From contig JAFXAR010000026.1 in the NCBI GenBank assembly GCA_017516885.1, forward strand, positions 1 through 64,000: 64,000 nucleotides of DNA, written 5' to 3'. This DNA is from Bacteroidaceae bacterium (GTDB lineage: Bacteria; Bacteroidota; Bacteroidia; Bacteroidales; Bacteroidaceae). The translations under genes were made by a program, and so were the position numbers. This document shows, piece by piece, positions 1 to 7,577 of this stretch. Below the pieces are notes generated by a model. The model was not told where the DNA came from. It saw nothing but the letters and a program-made list of their open reading frames with translations, and searched no databases. Numbering within the stretch: position 1 is the first letter of the stretch; each line of letters starts with the position of its first letter.

Positions 1-513
1 AACGGCGTTGCCTTTCTTGTCGAGCATTATGTTGGCGGGCTTTACGTCAAGGTGCAGCAGATTGTTCTCGTGCACCTCCTTAAGCGCTCCGGCAACCTGG
101 CGTATGTATTTTACGGCAAGGGCCTCGGGGAGTGCGCCGCTCTCGTCAACAAGAGCCTTTAGGCTTTTGCCTTCGAGGTACTCCATAACGTAGTATGCAG
201 TGCCGTTCTCTTCAAAGACGTCATATATCCTTATGATGTTCGTATTGTCAAATGATGCTATAAGCCCTGCTTCCTTAAGGAACTTCTGCTTGAAGCGCTC
301 AACCAAATCCTTGCTTCCTACAGAACCCACAGAAACATGTGAACCGTCATCATCGCGGTTGCAGAGGTCTTTCATAAAGAACTCCTTAATTGCCACCTTG
401 CGGTTGAGCTTTACTTGCAGGGCAAGATATGTTATGCCAAAACCGCCCTGGCCAAGAATGCCAAGTATGCGGTAATCTCCTCTTTTGAGTTCAGTTCCGT
501 TTGTAAGCTGCAT
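1..513 (-). CDS. Ser/Thr protein kinase, N-terminal part (cut by window edge)
   Basis: Translating the minus strand from an ATG at 513 gives 171 open codons running off the window. The start of a eukaryotic-type (Hanks) kinase domain is plain: a glycine-rich loop GQGGFG, the VAIKEF lysine strand, a hinge reading YYVMEYLEGKSL, and the catalytic loop HLDVKPANIML, where the Asp and Asn are the catalytic and metal-binding residues. The activation loop and everything after it lie outside the window, so membrane anchors or sensor domains cannot be judged. The arginine before the catalytic Asp is replaced by Leu (HLD rather than HRD), so it belongs to the non-RD group. It follows the rel gene by 44 bp on the same strand and may be cotranscribed. 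Substrates are unknown. Confidence 0.9.
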   Translation of the reverse strand, partial: MQLTNGTELKRGDYRILGILGQGGFGITYLALQVKLNRKVAIKEFFMKDLCNRDDDGSHVSVGSVGSKDLVERFKQKFLKEAGLIASFDNTNIIRIYDVFEENGTAYYVMEYLEGKSLKALVDESGALPEALAVKYIRQVAGALKEVHENNLLHLDVKPANIMLDKKGNAV

Positions 514-557
514 AGTGTGTTTTGCCTATTTTTGCTGCGGGGAGGTGCAGCGGGTGT

Positions 558-2789
558 TTACCCTATTCTTGCAATGGTCTTTATGTTCTTTATCTTCTTT
601 AGATTGCTGCATATCTCCTTTACATCCTCAACATCGTGAACATTTACCCAAAAAGTTCCCTCAAAGATGCCGTCGTTGCTTTCAAGATGCAGTTTCTGTA
701 TGTTGGCATTGAGCTGCTGGTATATTATTGTTGTTATTTCGTGCAGCACTCCCATGCCGTCAATGCCCTTTATTTGAATGGGCACAACAAAATAGAGCTG
801 TTTGTGGGTCTCCCATTTTGCAGCAAGAATCCTGTCGCCATGGCTGCTTTTCAGGGCGTTTGCATTAGGGCAGCTGCGCTTGTGGATTATTATATGCTTT
901 TCCTCATCGTAGTAACCGAGAACATCGTCGCCGGGGATGGGGTTGCAGCAGTCGGCAATTATATATCTGCTGTTTAGATTTTCGTCGGTAAGGTTGATTG
1001 TTGCCTTGCGGTCGACCTCGTTATGCCTTTCGGCCTCTTGTGTCTCTTTTTTCTTGTCGCGATTGAATGTAAAGAGTGACTGGAAACTGAACTTCTTGTT
1101 GCCAAGGAGCGCATCCTTGTCATCGCTGCCAAGTGCTACAGTTCCCTTGCCTATTGCAAGCATAAGCTCGTCGCGGTCCTTCAGCTTGTGGAACTTCCAC
1201 AGTTTCTCAATGTTTCCTGCGTGGTTGCCCAGTCCCTCCTGTTCAAGGAATGCGTTCAGTTTCTCCTCTCCCTCGTGCTGCAGCAGGCGCTGCTGGCGGC
1301 GCAGTGCAGCCTGTATCTTGCTGCGCGCCTTTGCTGTTGTAACAAACGAGAGCCAGCTTTCCTCTACTCGCGGGGCGTTGGAGGTGAGGATTTCAACCTG
1401 GTCGCCGCTCTGAAGCTGGTGGCTCATGGGTACAAGCCTGTGGTTTACCTTTGCGCCTATGCAATGGTTGCCCAAAAATGTGTGTATGCTGTATGCCAGG
1501 TCGAGCGCGGTGCAGTTCTGTGGCATTGTCTTGATGTCGCCCTTGGGGGTGAAGACAAATATTTCGGTTGCATACAGGTTGAGCTTTATCGTGTCGAGGA
1601 AGTCAAGGGCGTTGGGCTGAGGGTCATCGAGAATCTCCTTGATGGTGTGCAGCCAGTTGTCGAGCTGGTCGTCGTTGGAACTCTCTCCAAGGCTTTTGTA
1701 TTTCCAGTGGGCTGCGATTCCCTTTTCGGCAACCTCGTTCATTTTCTCGCTTCGTATCTGCACTTCAATCCATTCGCCCCGCTGGCTCATGAATGTTGCG
1801 TGCAGTGCCTTGTATCCGTTTGTACGCGGCTTGTTTACCCAGTCGCGCAGACGGTCGGGGTGGGCATTGTAGAGTTTTGTGAGCGCTATATATATGTTGA
1901 AGCATTCATTGTTCTCGTCCTTGTCGCTTCGCGGGGTGAAGATTATGCGCACAGCAAGAATATCAAAAATGTCCTCAAAGGCAACATTCTTCTTCTGCAT
2001 CTTGTTCCAGATGGAGTAGGGGGTCTTTACGCGGCCAATGATTCTGTAGTCCAGTCCCATTGCATCGAGCTGCTCGCAGATGGGCTGTGTGAATTCAGTG
2101 TAGAGAATGTCGCGTTCGAGCTGTGTCTTTTCAATCTTTTTCTCTATGCGTGCGTACTCTTCGGGGTGCTCATATTTGAAGCTGAGGTTTTCAAGTTCGG
2201 TCTTGATTTTGCTCAGTCCAAGGCGGTAGGCTATTGGGGCATATATATATAAGGTTTCGCCGGCAATCTTGTACTGCTTGTTTATCTGCATGTGCTTGAG
2301 CGTGCGCATGTTGTGCAAGCGGTCGGCAATCTTTATGAGGATTACCCTAATGTCCTCGCTCATTGTGAGCAGCAGCTTCTTGAAGTTCTCGGCCTGCTCT
2401 GATGCTTGTGTGCCGAATACGCCGCCCGATATTTTTGTCAGTCCGTCAACAATTTCGGCAATCTTGTCGCCAAAGAGGTTTCTAATGTCCTCAACCGTGT
2501 AGTCAGTATCTTCTACAACGTCGTGCAGCAGAGCCGAACAGATGGAGGTTGAGCCAAGGCCAATCTCCTTGCATACAATCTTTGCTACGGCAAGAGGGTG
2601 CATTATGTACGGTTCGCCGCTGTGACGGCGAACGCCTTTGTGCGCCTGGCGGGCAAAGTTGAAGGCTTTTGTTATGAGTTCAACTTTCTTGCGGTGCTGC
2701 GATGCCAGATATATGTCAAGCAGTTCCTGAAAGGCTGCGTTTATTGCAGCCTCCTCGCCGCTGTGATTCCTCTCGTCGTTGTTGTCCAT
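558..2789 (-). CDS. rel: Bifunctional (p)ppGpp synthetase/hydrolase, Rel/SpoT family
   Basis: 743 aa, the usual length of a long RSH enzyme. It makes and degrades the stringent-response alarmone (p)ppGpp in the cytoplasm. Order of domains: an HD hydrolase domain (about 45-195) with the metal-binding His64, HD at 89-90 and ED at 93-94 in HDVVEDTD; a synthetase domain (about 240-380) with RVKTPYSIWNKM and EVQIRS; a TGS domain (about 400-465, starting near EIFVFTPKGDIKTMP); and a C-terminal ACT domain (last 75 residues). Because both the HD/ED residues and the synthetase motifs are intact, the enzyme is probably bifunctional. The stop of the upstream transglycosylase gene and this ATG are only 5 bp apart, so the two are likely cotranscribed. 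Confidence 0.95.
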   Translation of the reverse strand: MDNNDERNHSGEEAAINAAFQELLDIYLASQHRKKVELITKAFNFARQAHKGVRRHSGEPYIMHPLAVAKIVCKEIGLGSTSICSALLHDVVEDTDYTVEDIRNLFGDKIAEIVDGLTKISGGVFGTQASEQAENFKKLLLTMSEDIRVILIKIADRLHNMRTLKHMQINKQYKIAGETLYIYAPIAYRLGLSKIKTELENLSFKYEHPEEYARIEKKIEKTQLERDILYTEFTQPICEQLDAMGLDYRIIGRVKTPYSIWNKMQKKNVAFEDIFDILAVRIIFTPRSDKDENNECFNIYIALTKLYNAHPDRLRDWVNKPRTNGYKALHATFMSQRGEWIEVQIRSEKMNEVAEKGIAAHWKYKSLGESSNDDQLDNWLHTIKEILDDPQPNALDFLDTIKLNLYATEIFVFTPKGDIKTMPQNCTALDLAYSIHTFLGNHCIGAKVNHRLVPMSHQLQSGDQVEILTSNAPRVEESWLSFVTTAKARSKIQAALRRQQRLLQHEGEEKLNAFLEQEGLGNHAGNIEKLWKFHKLKDRDELMLAIGKGTVALGSDDKDALLGNKKFSFQSLFTFNRDKKKETQEAERHNEVDRKATINLTDENLNSRYIIADCCNPIPGDDVLGYYDEEKHIIIHKRSCPNANALKSSHGDRILAAKWETHKQLYFVVPIQIKGIDGMGVLHEITTIIYQQLNANIQKLHLESNDGIFEGTFWVNVHDVEDVKEICSNLKKIKNIKTIARIG

Positions 2790-2794
2790 GAGTG

Positions 2795-4165
2795 CTAACG
2801 GTATATCTTAAGGGTTTTTCCTACTCTAATCTTAGTGTTGCGCATCTTGTTCCACTTCATAATCTGCTTAACGGTCACCTTGTATTTGCGCGCAATTTTG
2901 TTAAGTGTCTCGCCTTTCTTTATTTTATGGTAGACGAGCTTGCCGCTGTATCCCTCGTTGTTGGCTTTTGCCTCCTTCAGCATTTTGGCAATGTCCCTGT
3001 CGGGGAAATATACGTCGGCCTTGTGGCTGTATATCTTATCCTCGTTCTCAATGAACTTTGTTACCATGTCATTGGTAAGGCGAAGGGTGTAGGCTTCATT
3101 CTCTCCGGGGATAATGTCCTTTATGTATTGCGGGTTAAGCGCTCTCAGTTCCTCGAGGCTTGCACCGCACACCTCAACTATTTGCTTGAAGTGCAGATTC
3201 CTGTTTATCTGTATTGTGTCGGTTGCAATGGGTATGTTGGGCTCCATGGGGCAGATTCCATGGTCCTCATAGTATGTCATTATATAGTTGGCCGCTATGA
3301 ATGCCGGCAGATAGCCGCGTGTCTCCTTTGGCAGCCAGCGGTATATTTTCCAAAAGTCGGTCTTGCCGCCTGAGCGTGTTATTGCCTTGCGCACATTGCC
3401 CGGCCCGCAGTTATAGGCTGCTATGGCAAGCTCCCAGCTGTTGAACATGGTGTAAAGCTCCTTAAGGTAGGCGAGCGCAGCCTTGGTTGATTTCAGTGGG
3501 TCGTATCTGTCCTCAATGTAGTTATTTGATTTTAGCCCATAGAGCTTGGATGTGCCGAACATGAACTGCCACAGTCCCTTTGCGCCCACGCGTGATTTTG
3601 CGGTGGGGTTCATGGCCGATTCTATTACAGGCAGGTATTTCAGCTCATGCGGCAGTCCAAGGCGGTCAATCTCCGCCTCAAACATTGGCATGTAGAACTC
3701 TGAAATTCCTAACATGTACGATACCTGTGAGCGGTTCTTGAGGTAGCGGTCGATGCAGGAGCGCACCGGTTTGTTGTAGCGCATTCTTACAATTGACGGA
3801 ATGCTTATAAGGCGCTTGGCAAACATGGTGTCGGTCATGACAATCTTGTCGCGCCCGTTACCGTCGCAATCAAGCTTGCGCAGGAGATTGCGTGCCTGCC
3901 AGCTGTTGAGCAGGCTGTCGGTGTTTGTTGCCATGCTTTCAGGCATGTCAAAGCCGTATGTGTTTATGCTTGCGCTGTCGGGCTCTATTTCGAAGGCTAT
4001 CTCTGTTGCCGGTCCAACCTCTTTCCACTCTTCGCCTTCTGCAGCTCCTTCAATAACGTCGGTTTGCTCAACCTTTTCAGGGAAGAAGGTTTTCTTTATT
4101 GCGCTGCATGAAAAGAGTGTTGTGGCAAGTGCCGATATAAGCAGTATTTTTGGTGCGTGTTTCAT
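2795..4165 (-). CDS. MltD-like lytic transglycosylase lipoprotein with LysM
   Basis: 456 aa. The N-terminus has a signal peptide with lipobox LFSC, so it should be a lipoprotein acting on peptidoglycan from the envelope. The middle (about 150-330) is an SLT/lysozyme-like domain: the catalytic Glu lies in PVIESAMNP, followed by GAKGLWQFM and the AAYNCGPGNV motif typical of MltD-type enzymes. The last 45 residues form one LysM peptidoglycan-binding repeat (KIKKGETLNKIARKY). E. coli MltD carries two LysM repeats, so this is a single-LysM form. It sits 2 bp after a DUF5683 gene and 5 bp before rel, in a tight run starting at parA. Confidence 0.93.
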   Translation of the reverse strand: MKHAPKILLISALATTLFSCSAIKKTFFPEKVEQTDVIEGAAEGEEWKEVGPATEIAFEIEPDSASINTYGFDMPESMATNTDSLLNSWQARNLLRKLDCDGNGRDKIVMTDTMFAKRLISIPSIVRMRYNKPVRSCIDRYLKNRSQVSYMLGISEFYMPMFEAEIDRLGLPHELKYLPVIESAMNPTAKSRVGAKGLWQFMFGTSKLYGLKSNNYIEDRYDPLKSTKAALAYLKELYTMFNSWELAIAAYNCGPGNVRKAITRSGGKTDFWKIYRWLPKETRGYLPAFIAANYIMTYYEDHGICPMEPNIPIATDTIQINRNLHFKQIVEVCGASLEELRALNPQYIKDIIPGENEAYTLRLTNDMVTKFIENEDKIYSHKADVYFPDRDIAKMLKEAKANNEGYSGKLVYHKIKKGETLNKIARKYKVTVKQIMKWNKMRNTKIRVGKTLKIYR

Positions 4166-4167
4166 AG

Positions 4168-4914
4168 TTAGAATGTTATGTTGAAGTTAAGCCCGTAGTA
4201 GTCTTCGTGCAGCATGCCGCCGGTTTTCTGTATTCTCTGCGGCTCTACTGTCAGGTTTATGTTATCTGTAATGTCAAAGCTTGATAGCTGGGCGTCAACA
4301 TAGGCGTCAATTACTGATACTGCATATACGCCTATGAATGCAAAGATGCTGAGGTCGCGCCAGCGGCGGTAGCGGTCCTTCCTCTTTTTGAATACTTGCT
4401 TTAGATATTCCTTGTTGCGCTCAAAATCGTATCCTGGACGGAAGAAGTCCTTGTATGAATCGGTATTTGGGTCGCTGTCCATTATGTCAAGATAGGCCTG
4501 ACGGTAGTCCTTGTACATTTGGCCGTTCCAGTTGTATGCGTACAGGCAGCCTACAAAACCTCCGTAAACAATGGGCAGTTTCCAGTATTTGCGGTTGTAT
4601 ATCTGTCCGCCGCCGGGAATTATGAGCGCCAGCCATGTGGCTTTTACTGGGTCGGGCTTGCGCAGGGTGATGCTTTTGGCGGCATTTTCTTGCTGCCCGG
4701 CTTTCAGCGTGCTGCTGTCGGGCATAATAAGCGCTGTCTCTTTCTGCATTTCGCGGTAGGCGCTCTCTGCGGCTTTAGCTTCGGATTCGGTATGTCTGAT
4801 GACACGCGTGGAATCTGTGGGTGAAGACAACACGGAATCGTTCACCTGTGCCGTTGCATGGTGTGACGAAAAAAGAAGTGTCATCAGCAGTGCTGTCAGT
4901 AGCTTGCGTGTCAT
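4168..4914 (-). CDS. DUF5683 domain protein, exported or membrane-associated
   Basis: 248 aa with an N-terminal signal sequence (cleavage probably after HHATA) and a hydrophobic stretch beginning ATWLALIIPGGGQIYNRKYW, the hallmark of DUF5683. A second hydrophobic segment (DLSIFAFIGVYAVSVIDAYV) follows a very basic stretch (KKRKDRYRRWRD). Function is unknown. In Bacteroidetes this family commonly sits next to parB and the MltD-type transglycosylase, as here (14 bp after parB, 2 bp before the transglycosylase), which suggests a link to chromosome partition or envelope growth, but this is inference. A distant relative with the same PGWGQW-type turn is encoded at 13030-13905. Confidence 0.8.
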   Translation of the reverse strand: MTRKLLTALLMTLLFSSHHATAQVNDSVLSSPTDSTRVIRHTESEAKAAESAYREMQKETALIMPDSSTLKAGQQENAAKSITLRKPDPVKATWLALIIPGGGQIYNRKYWKLPIVYGGFVGCLYAYNWNGQMYKDYRQAYLDIMDSDPNTDSYKDFFRPGYDFERNKEYLKQVFKKRKDRYRRWRDLSIFAFIGVYAVSVIDAYVDAQLSSFDITDNINLTVEPQRIQKTGGMLHEDYYGLNFNITF

Positions 4915-4928
4915 ATTCCTGTATGCTT

Positions 4929-5813
4929 TTATTGGTTAAGCTTGTCGAACATGGATATTATGCGCTCAAGTTCCTGCTCGTTCTTGAACTTGATGCTTAT
5001 TTTGCCGCTTCCCTTTGCCGAACATGTAAGCTGTACTGGCGACTGGAAGAACTGTGTAAGCTGTTTTTTCAGCTGGTGGTATACGGCATCCTGTTTCTTG
5101 TCGGCTGCGTTCTTGGGCGCGGCAGGCTTTTCGCTCTTTCCCTCTTTTGCGTTGCGTACAATCTCTTCCACCTCGCGCACGGAGTAGGAGTTGTCCTCGA
5201 TTTCGTGGAATATGCGTAGCTGCTCGGCATGGGAATCAAGCGACAGCAATGCCTTGGCGTGTCCCATGTCGATTCTTTTCTCCTTGAGTGCCACCTGTAT
5301 TGAAGCGGGCAGCTTGAGCAGACGCAGGAAATTGGCGATTGTTGCGCGTCCTTTGCCCACTCTTTTGCTCAGCTGCTCTTGCGAGAGGCTGTGCTGCTCT
5401 ATGAGCTGCTGGTAGGCAAGGGCTATTTCAAGCGGATTGAGGTCCTCGCGCTGGATGTTCTCAATGAGCGCCATTTCCATGGTGTCTTCGTCGTCGGCCT
5501 TCAGTATGTAGGCCGGGATGGTTGTCTTTCCGGCAATTTGCGATGCGCGGAAGCGTCTTTCGCCGGCAATAATCTGATAAGTGCCGTCGTCCATCTTGCG
5601 CAGGGTGATGGGCTGTATTACTCCCAATTCCTTAATTGAATCGGCGAGTTCCTGCAAAGCCTCTTCGTTGAAGTCGCGGCGGGGCTGGTTGGGGTTGGCG
5701 AAGATTTTTTCTATCTCAATTTCGCCTATTGATGATGAACCGGACGTGCGCACAGCATCGGTTGAAATGAGTGCGTCAAGACCGCGGCCTAATGTGAATT
5801 TCTGTTTTGCCAT
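4929..5813 (-). CDS. parB: Chromosome partitioning protein ParB
   Basis: 294 aa. ParB binds centromere-like parS sites, loads as a CTP-dependent clamp and works with ParA to segregate the chromosome. Visible features: the N-terminal LGRGLDALI motif typical of chromosomal ParB proteins, the CTP-binding GERRFRA box (about residue 80), a helix-turn-helix region around SLSQEQLSKRVGKGRATIANFLRLL, and a C-terminal dimerisation segment after a Lys/Ala-rich linker. The gene follows parA by 43 bp. I found no perfect parS-type palindrome in the window by eye. Confidence 0.96.
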   Translation of the reverse strand: MAKQKFTLGRGLDALISTDAVRTSGSSSIGEIEIEKIFANPNQPRRDFNEEALQELADSIKELGVIQPITLRKMDDGTYQIIAGERRFRASQIAGKTTIPAYILKADDEDTMEMALIENIQREDLNPLEIALAYQQLIEQHSLSQEQLSKRVGKGRATIANFLRLLKLPASIQVALKEKRIDMGHAKALLSLDSHAEQLRIFHEIEDNSYSVREVEEIVRNAKEGKSEKPAAPKNAADKKQDAVYHQLKKQLTQFFQSPVQLTCSAKGSGKISIKFKNEQELERIISMFDKLNQ

Positions 5814-5856
5814 TGTATGAGGTGTTATTATGGAAACTGCTCAGGCAGTCTCTAAA

Positions 5857-6624
5857 TTAACTGTTCTTTCGGTTTATTATCTCCTCGGCGAGCGCAAGGT
5901 AGTTCTTTGCTCCGGTTGACTCCGCATCGTACATTATAACCGGAATACCCATGCTTGGCGCTTCGCCCAAACGTATGTTGCGCTGTATTACCGTGTTGAA
6001 CACAAGTTCGCGGAAGTGTTTCTTTACCTCGTTGTAAATCTGATTGCTCAGGCGCAGGCGCGAGTTGAACATGGTGAGGAGAAAACCTTCAATGTCCAGC
6101 CCGGGGTTAAGGTTTGATTTTATGATTTTTATTGTGTTCAGCAGTTTGCTGATACCTTCCAGCGCAAAATATTCGCACTGCACCGGTATAATCACAGAGT
6201 CGGCTGCAGTGAGCGAGTTTACTGTTATCAGGCCCAATGATGGCGAACAGTCAATAAGTATGTAGTCGTACTTGTCCTTAACGCTCTCAAGCGCCTTGCT
6301 CATGATTTTCTCCCTGTTAGGCATGTCAAGCATTTCAATTTCAGCACCCACAAGGTCAATGTGCGACGGTATTATGTCAAGTCCCTCAACACAGGTCTTG
6401 TGTATGCCCTCTTCGGGTGCAGCCTTGTTTATAAGGCATTCATATATTGAGCACTCGATTTCGCGTATGTCTATGCCTAAGCCCGATGATGCGTTTGCCT
6501 GCGGGTCGGCGTCAATTACAAGAACTTTCTTTTCCAGTGTGGCCAATGATGCAGCGAGGTTTATTGCGGTCGTTGTCTTGCCAACGCCGCCTTTCTGGTT
6601 GGCCAATGCTATTATCTTTCCCAT
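5857..6624 (-). CDS. parA: Chromosome partitioning ATPase ParA/Soj
   Basis: 255 aa, the normal length for a chromosomal Soj-type ParA. Near the N-terminus is the deviant Walker A motif KGGVGKTTT, then LVIDADPQANASSG (Walker A') and LIDCSPSLGL (Walker B). There is no N-terminal HTH extension, which separates it from plasmid P1-type ParA. It should cycle between ATP- and ADP-bound forms to move ParB-parS complexes. It is the first gene of the run parA, parB, DUF5683, transglycosylase, rel; a good promoter lies 55 bp upstream. Confidence 0.97.
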   Translation of the reverse strand: MGKIIALANQKGGVGKTTTAINLAASLATLEKKVLVIDADPQANASSGLGIDIREIECSIYECLINKAAPEEGIHKTCVEGLDIIPSHIDLVGAEIEMLDMPNREKIMSKALESVKDKYDYILIDCSPSLGLITVNSLTAADSVIIPVQCEYFALEGISKLLNTIKIIKSNLNPGLDIEGFLLTMFNSRLRLSNQIYNEVKKHFRELVFNTVIQRNIRLGEAPSMGIPVIMYDAESTGAKNYLALAEEIINRKNS

Positions 6625-6678
6625 ATTTTCTTAGTTTGCAGAATGATAAAGTGCGTACTTATGCATTCTAATATTCGG

Positions 6679-6709
6679 CAAAGGTATAAAAAAAACAGAA
6701 TATTCTCAA
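6679..6709 (-). promoter_or_regulatory. Candidate promoter of the parA-parB run
   Basis: Reading the minus strand: TTG (6707-6709), a 20-bp spacer, then TACCTTTG (6679-6686), which fits the Bacteroidetes -33/-7 consensus. It would start transcription about 50 nt before parA. Confidence 0.6.
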
Positions 6710-6767
6710 TGCTTTCCCTTATTAGTTATGAACAGGCGCTGGGGATTATGATAGGATTATGATAGAA

Positions 6768-6812
6768 GAGGTAAAAAATAATGAGGCTGCTAAAAAGCTT
6801 TTTAGCAGCCTC
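6768..6812 (-). terminator. Intrinsic terminator after the Bax-inhibitor-1 gene
   Basis: A perfect 30-bp palindrome (6783-6812; half-site GAGGCTGCTAAAAAG) is followed on the minus strand by ATTATTTTTTACC. It lies 54 bp after the stop of the gene ending at 6867. Confidence 0.8.
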
Positions 6813-6866
6813 GCTTGCTCTGCAATAGGGATTTTTGAACCGCCCTGTTGCTTTTTTCATTGTTTG

Positions 6867-7565
6867 TCAGTCGCGGTTGCCAAATATGCGCAACAGATAG
6901 ATGAACAGGTTAATGAAGTCAAGGTAGAGTTCAAGTGCTCCCATAAGCGCAATCTTGTATGCGGTTTCGCTTGCATCGGAAGCGAAAATGGCATGCTTGA
7001 TTTTTTGTGTGTCGTATGCTGTGAGACCGACAAAAATTAGCACTCCGGCGTATGTTATAATCCAGTAGAGAGTGCTGCTCTCCATGAAGATGTTCACTAT
7101 TGAAGCAATGATTATTCCAATAAGCGCCATCATGAATATGCTGCCCCAGCTTGAAAGGTCGCTCTTGGTAACATATCCGTAAAGGCTGACTGCTGCAAAT
7201 GTGCCGGCTGTTACAAAGAAGGTCGATGTTATGGTGGCCTCGGCATAGGCAAGGAACAGCAGCGACATTGTCACTCCGTTGAGAATGGAGTATATGATGA
7301 ACACTATTGTTGCTGTGCCTAATGACATTTTGTGAATTCTGCTTGCAAGTGTTATTACAAGCGCAAGTTCGGCTATTACCGCAATCCATACAATTGTGGG
7401 GTCGGAGGATATTTTGTACATAAGTTCTCCATCGTTGGAAATGATGAGCGCTGTTATGCCTGTGATAGCCAATGCCAGTGTCATCCATACATACATCTGG
7501 CGAAAAACAGCCATCTGTGCGTTCCTGATTCTTTGACCGGAAACGGTTGAAATGTTCTCTTTCAT
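6867..7565 (-). CDS. Bax inhibitor-1/YccA family membrane protein
   Basis: 232 aa, almost wholly hydrophobic, with about seven predicted membrane helices, matching the BI-1/YccA (UPF0005) family in length and pattern. Conserved family features include the N-terminal helix VWMTLALAITGITALI and the late segment TAYDTQKIKHA. Bacterial members are inner-membrane proteins; a pH-sensitive calcium leak has been shown for BsYetJ, while E. coli YccA modulates FtsH. Which role applies here is not known. It starts 12 bp after the GH84 gene on the same strand, so the two may share a transcript that ends at the hairpin at 6783-6812. Confidence 0.9.
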   Translation of the reverse strand: MKENISTVSGQRIRNAQMAVFRQMYVWMTLALAITGITALIISNDGELMYKISSDPTIVWIAVIAELALVITLASRIHKMSLGTATIVFIIYSILNGVTMSLLFLAYAEATITSTFFVTAGTFAAVSLYGYVTKSDLSSWGSIFMMALIGIIIASIVNIFMESSTLYWIITYAGVLIFVGLTAYDTQKIKHAIFASDASETAYKIALMGALELYLDFINLFIYLLRIFGNRD

Positions 7566-7577
7566 AGTTTTATTTTT

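Noticed and set aside
1188..2252. Plus-strand open frame of 354 codons opposite rel
   Set aside because: Antisense shadow of the conserved Rel/SpoT gene; Val/Leu/Cys-rich with no recognisable domain.
4929..6624. parS site near parA-parB
   Set aside because: No palindrome close to TGTTTCACGTGAAACA was found by eye; a computed search would be decisive.
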